This document shows, one piece after another, positions 6,361 through 8,301 of a stretch of 8,301 nucleotides of DNA (its first letter is position 1; every line of letters starts with the position of its first letter). The DNA comes from Thermofilum sp. (lineage in GTDB: Archaea > Thermoproteota > Thermoprotei > Thermofilales > Thermofilaceae), in the NCBI GenBank assembly GCA_020832965.1, contig JAJHRM010000109.1, positions 1 through 8,301 of the forward strand, read 5' to 3'. The translations under genes and the position numbers were made by a program. Below the pieces are notes generated by a model. The model saw only the letters and a list, made by a program, of their open reading frames with translations. It searched no databases and was not told the DNA's origin.

Positions 6361-6660
6361 AGCAGAGGTCTTTAGTCGAGGGTCTCGGCGTCTTCGGGGG
6401 ACGAGGTCCTTAGAGCTCAGGATGCTAGGGCCCGGCTGGGTCCTCTGGGAGCTCGGGCTTGGATACCGCGTAGGGCCCCTCCGGCGGTGAGAGCTCAGCG
6501 GGGTCCGCGCTCTCGCCGAGCAGCGGCGTCCCCAACGGCGTAGCCTCGAGCCCGCTCGGCGAGGGCGGGGGTTCGGGAGGTCTGTGGTCGCTGGGGCCGC
6601 TCGCAAAGGCTCCTCGCGTTGCACTGCAACCGCCTAAGGAGGTGACCTAAGTTGCCGCGT
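6361..6660. other. Extremely GC-rich block with no recognised gene
   Basis: By direct count 207 of these 300 bases are G or C (69%), above even the neighbouring murQ (63% in a sample) and far above the importer operon. It lies between the murQ terminator and the importer promoter. I see no tRNA, no SRP RNA core (no GGAAGGGAGCAGC-like segment) and no RNase P RNA signatures. On the minus strand the frame from 6646 to 6428 is open for 73 codons, ends at TAG 6427-6425, has coding-like third-position GC (46 of 55 codons in the part examined), and encodes a proline-rich acidic tail including PEPPPSPSGLE and SPPEGPYAVSKPELPEDP, but it has no ATG or GTG. It could be a decayed gene end, a frameshifted small gene, or a structured RNA. 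A 9-bp direct repeat, GCCTAAGGA, occurs at 6632-6640 and 6670-6678. Confidence 0.4.
6508..6567. repeat. Inverted repeat forming a 14-bp GC-rich stem
   Basis: CTCGCCGAGC (6512-6521) pairs perfectly with GCTCGGCGAG (6554-6563), and the stem extends outward by four more pairs (6508-6511 with 6564-6567, one of them G-T), leaving a 32-nt loop. It sits in the middle of the GC-rich block. Such stems also arise by chance or by codon bias in GC-rich DNA, so an RNA role is only possible. Confidence 0.5.
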
Positions 6661-6680
6661 CCCGCTCTTGCCTAAGGAAT

Positions 6681-6690
6681 CTTTTAATGC
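6681..6690 (-). promoter_or_regulatory. Possible TATA element facing into the GC-rich block
   Basis: GCATTAAAAG on the minus strand lies between the murQ terminator-like site and the GC-rich block. Initiation about 26 nt downstream, near 6660, would coincide with the start of the block. This is the only hint that the block is transcribed by itself. Confidence 0.25.
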
Positions 6691-6710
6691 TCAGGCCAAG
6701 TAAGGGCTCT

Positions 6711-6734
6711 AAAAACAGCCGTGCGAATTAGCAC
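6711..6734 (-). terminator. Hairpin and T-run directly after murQ
   Basis: Read on the minus strand, GTGC-TAATTC-GCAC (6734-6721) begins right after the murQ stop codon, followed five bases later by TTTTT (6715-6711). The stem is only 4 bp, but a T-run in this place fits archaeal termination and would end the kinase-murQ transcript. Confidence 0.42.
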
Positions 6735-7679
6735 TTAACTTTCACCACTCTTCAGTCTCTTGGCCAGCTCTATTGCCCTAGTGGGGATGTAATTGCTCTG
6801 CCGCAGCAGCTCCACTGCCTCCTTGTAGCCGACGCCCGCCACAGCCATGACAATCGCTGCCACCACGTTGTAACCGGCTTCCTCCAGGATCCTAGAAGCA
6901 TCTTCGTAGCTGACGCCGGCCTCCATCATGATTATCCTCTTCGCCCTCTCCCTCAGCTTCTGGCTGACGGGCTGGAGCGCAACCATCAGGTTCCCGTACA
7001 CCCTCCCCAGCTTCACCATGACGGCTGTGCTCAGCATCGTCAAGACCATCTTCTGCGCTGTTGCCGCTTTCATCCTCGTCGAGCCCGTGACCACTTCGGG
7101 CCCCGTCTTCACCACCACCTTGACGTCTGCGTACTCGGTTGCGGGCGAGTTCTCGACGCACGTTATGATGGCCGTCTTCGCGCCCACGCTCTTCGCGTAC
7201 CTCAACGCCGAGACCACGTAGGGCGTCCGCCCGCTCGCGCTAACCCCCACCACCACGTCCCTCTCGCAGAGCCTCCTCGCCTTCAGCTCCCTAACGGCCA
7301 TCTCCTCGTCGTCCTCGGCGCCCTCGATCGGCCTCACCATCGCCCCTGGGCCCCCCGCTATAAGCGCCTCCACGACCTCCGGCCCCACGTTGCACGTGGG
7401 GAGGAGCTCCGCCACGTCGATCGCAGCTAGCCTGCCGCTCGTCCCAGCTCCCACGTAGATCCAGCGGCCCCCGCTCCTCACAGCCTCGACGATCGCGTCG
7501 ACGAGCTTCGCGATCTCCGGCAGAGCCTTCTCCACCGCGTAAGCCACCTTCTTGTCCTCCTCGTTGATCACCCTCAGTATCTCGATGGTTTCCATCTCGC
7601 TGAGCCGCTCGCTCGCCGGGTTCCTCTGCTCCGTCTCAAGCCTAGAGAGTAGCTCGAAAACCCTTTTCTCGCCCGTCAC
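6735..7679 (-). CDS. murQ: N-acetylmuramic acid 6-phosphate etherase (MurQ)
   Basis: MurQ cleaves the D-lactyl ether of MurNAc-6-phosphate, giving N-acetylglucosamine 6-phosphate and D-lactate in the cytoplasm. The 314-aa product matches the family end to end: TEQRNPAS (16-23), NEEDKKVAYAVEKALP (39-54), the SIS-domain phosphosugar site YVGAGTSGRLAAIDVAE (75-91), EGAEDDEE (119-126), GVSASGRTPYV and TGPEVVTGSTRMKAATAQK, YGNLMV, and the C-terminal helical region. E91 and E122 align by spacing with the catalytic Glu83 and Glu114 of the E. coli enzyme, so it should be active. GTG at 7679 overlaps the kinase stop by 4 nt (GTGA), with GGAGGGTTGAGG (7695-7684) upstream, so the two genes are coupled. 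The closest false relative is the GckR/SIS regulator family, which lacks this full pattern. Confidence 0.96.
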   Translation of the reverse strand: MTGEKRVFELLSRLETEQRNPASERLSEMETIEILRVINEEDKKVAYAVEKALPEIAKLVDAIVEAVRSGGRWIYVGAGTSGRLAAIDVAELLPTCNVGPEVVEALIAGGPGAMVRPIEGAEDDEEMAVRELKARRLCERDVVVGVSASGRTPYVVSALRYAKSVGAKTAIITCVENSPATEYADVKVVVKTGPEVVTGSTRMKAATAQKMVLTMLSTAVMVKLGRVYGNLMVALQPVSQKLRERAKRIIMMEAGVSYEDASRILEEAGYNVVAAIVMAVAGVGYKEAVELLRQSNYIPTRAIELAKRLKSGES

Positions 7680-8301
7680 AACGCCTCAACCCTCCGTAGC
7701 GGAGCCGGTATTTCAACCTTCACTCTCTCCAGCTCCTCAGGCCCCAGCCCCTTCAGGGAGAGGTAGTGGAGGACGCAGCCGGCCAGCGCAGGCGCTTCGC
7801 TCAAGCGGAACGCCCTCCCCTTAGCTTCCACGAGCCTCCTAAGCGCTCCAGCCAGCGGCTTGCACCCGAGCAGGGCGCCGCCTGTCCCGTAAACAGTGGG
7901 GGGCTCCTCGAAGCCGAGCCGCCGCTCGACGGCCGAAACCATCCGCTCGAGCTCCCGCGCGGCATCCTCGATGACGCGCAAGGCCGCCTCGCACCCCAGC
8001 ACCGCGGCCTCGCAGGCGAGCTTGGCCAGCTCGGCCGTCTTGCTCGGCGCCGCGTACTCCCTGTACAGCTTCCCCACCGCCTCCTCGACCGTCGAGACGC
8101 TGAGCCGCCGGAGCAGCAGGTCCACGAGCTCGCCGCACTCCTCCCTCCCGTCGTAGCAGGCGAGGGCCCGCCGCACCAGCTCCCTCCCGATCCAGTAGGC
8201 GCTGCCCTCGTCGCCGAAGATGTAGCCCCAGCCGCCCGCCCTCGCGGCCCTACCCCTCCTCCGGCCGTACGCGAAGGAGCCGGTCCCCGAGGAGACGACG
8301 A
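7676..8301 (-). CDS. BadF-family N-acetylglucosamine/N-acetylmuramic acid kinase, C-terminal part, cut by the window edge
   Basis: The C-terminal 207 residues are visible; the N-terminal 100 or so, with the first phosphate loop, lie beyond the right edge. The product is a sugar kinase of the ASKHA fold (BadF/BadG/BcrA/BcrD family, which includes NagK and the clostridial MurK). Seen: VVSSGTGSFAYGRR at the left of the fragment (phosphate-2 region), then the family hallmark GGWGYIFGDEGSAYWIGREL, and later VYGTGGALLGCKPLAGALR (adenosine-binding region). The frame is open through 8301; an internal GTG at 8176 is not the start because the GGWG/GDEG motifs lie upstream of it. The 4-nt overlap with murQ suggests MurNAc is a substrate, giving MurNAc-6-phosphate for the etherase, though GlcNAc or both are possible, as for MurK. 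Third positions are strongly GC-rich. Confidence 0.88.
   Translation of the reverse strand, partial: VVSSGTGSFAYGRRRGRAARAGGWGYIFGDEGSAYWIGRELVRRALACYDGREECGELVDLLLRRLSVSTVEEAVGKLYREYAAPSKTAELAKLACEAAVLGCEAALRVIEDAARELERMVSAVERRLGFEEPPTVYGTGGALLGCKPLAGALRRLVEAKGRAFRLSEAPALAGCVLHYLSLKGLGPEELERVKVEIPAPLRRVEAL

Noticed and set aside
6322..6624. A 100-codon minus-strand frame in the GC-rich block, starting GTG 6624
   Set aside because: The product is arginine-, proline- and serine-rich like a wrong-frame translation, it runs into the importer promoter region, and it resembles no family.
6361..6660. SRP RNA, RNase P RNA or tRNA in the GC-rich block
   Set aside because: None of their conserved segments or cloverleaf pairing could be found on either strand; a covariance search would settle it.
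7839..8156. Additional frames over the kinase gene on both strands
   Set aside because: The kinase frame carries the family motifs without interruption from 8301 to 7676; the others are shadows of its GC-rich codons.
1..8301. CRISPR array, insertion sequence or attachment site
   Set aside because: No regular spacer-repeat array, transposase motifs or flanking terminal repeats were seen; the only tandem repeats are the short ones at 438-478.

Overview
The window looks like a piece of a thermophilic archaeal genome, most likely Thermoproteota (Thermofilum-like is my guess; no marker gene fixes the lineage). Evidence: the transporter operon has an archaeal TATA-box promoter placed for a leaderless first gene, the internal genes have GGTG/GGAGGTGA-type ribosome binding sites, and the solute-binding protein has a signal peptide without a lipobox plus a C-terminal membrane anchor, as in archaeal Opp/Dpp receptors. 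A thermophilic bacterium is not strictly excluded. All recognised genes are on the minus strand.

Reading in the direction of transcription (right to left): (1) 8301-6735, GC-rich (63% in a counted sample): the C-terminal two thirds of a BadF-family amino-sugar kinase (MurK/NagK type), overlapping by 4 nt a complete MurQ (N-acetylmuramic acid 6-phosphate etherase). (2) 6734-6261, a non-genic stretch with a small hairpin/T-run after murQ and an unusual block of about 69% GC (6361-6660) that holds a 14-bp stem and a proline-rich open frame without a start codon. (3) 6260-579, a lower-GC five-gene Opp/Dpp-type ABC importer operon: solute-binding protein, two permeases, two ATPases, tightly packed. 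(4) 578-365, an AT-richer intergenic region with tandem 14-nt repeats and a weak TATA element. (5) 364-1, the N-terminal 121 residues of a NamZ/DUF1343 exo-N-acetylmuramidase, running off the left edge.

NamZ, a MurNAc-type kinase and MurQ together form a route from peptidoglycan fragments to N-acetylglucosamine 6-phosphate plus D-lactate. NamZ releases MurNAc, the kinase makes MurNAc-6P, and MurQ cleaves the lactyl ether. The importer between them could bring in muropeptides or MurNAc-containing sugars; its NamZ partner has no room for a signal peptide, which fits cleavage inside the cell. Archaea do not make murein, so this would be a scavenging pathway for bacterial cell wall. The main caution is base composition: the importer differs sharply from its flanks and may be a separate insertion with an unrelated peptide or sugar substrate.
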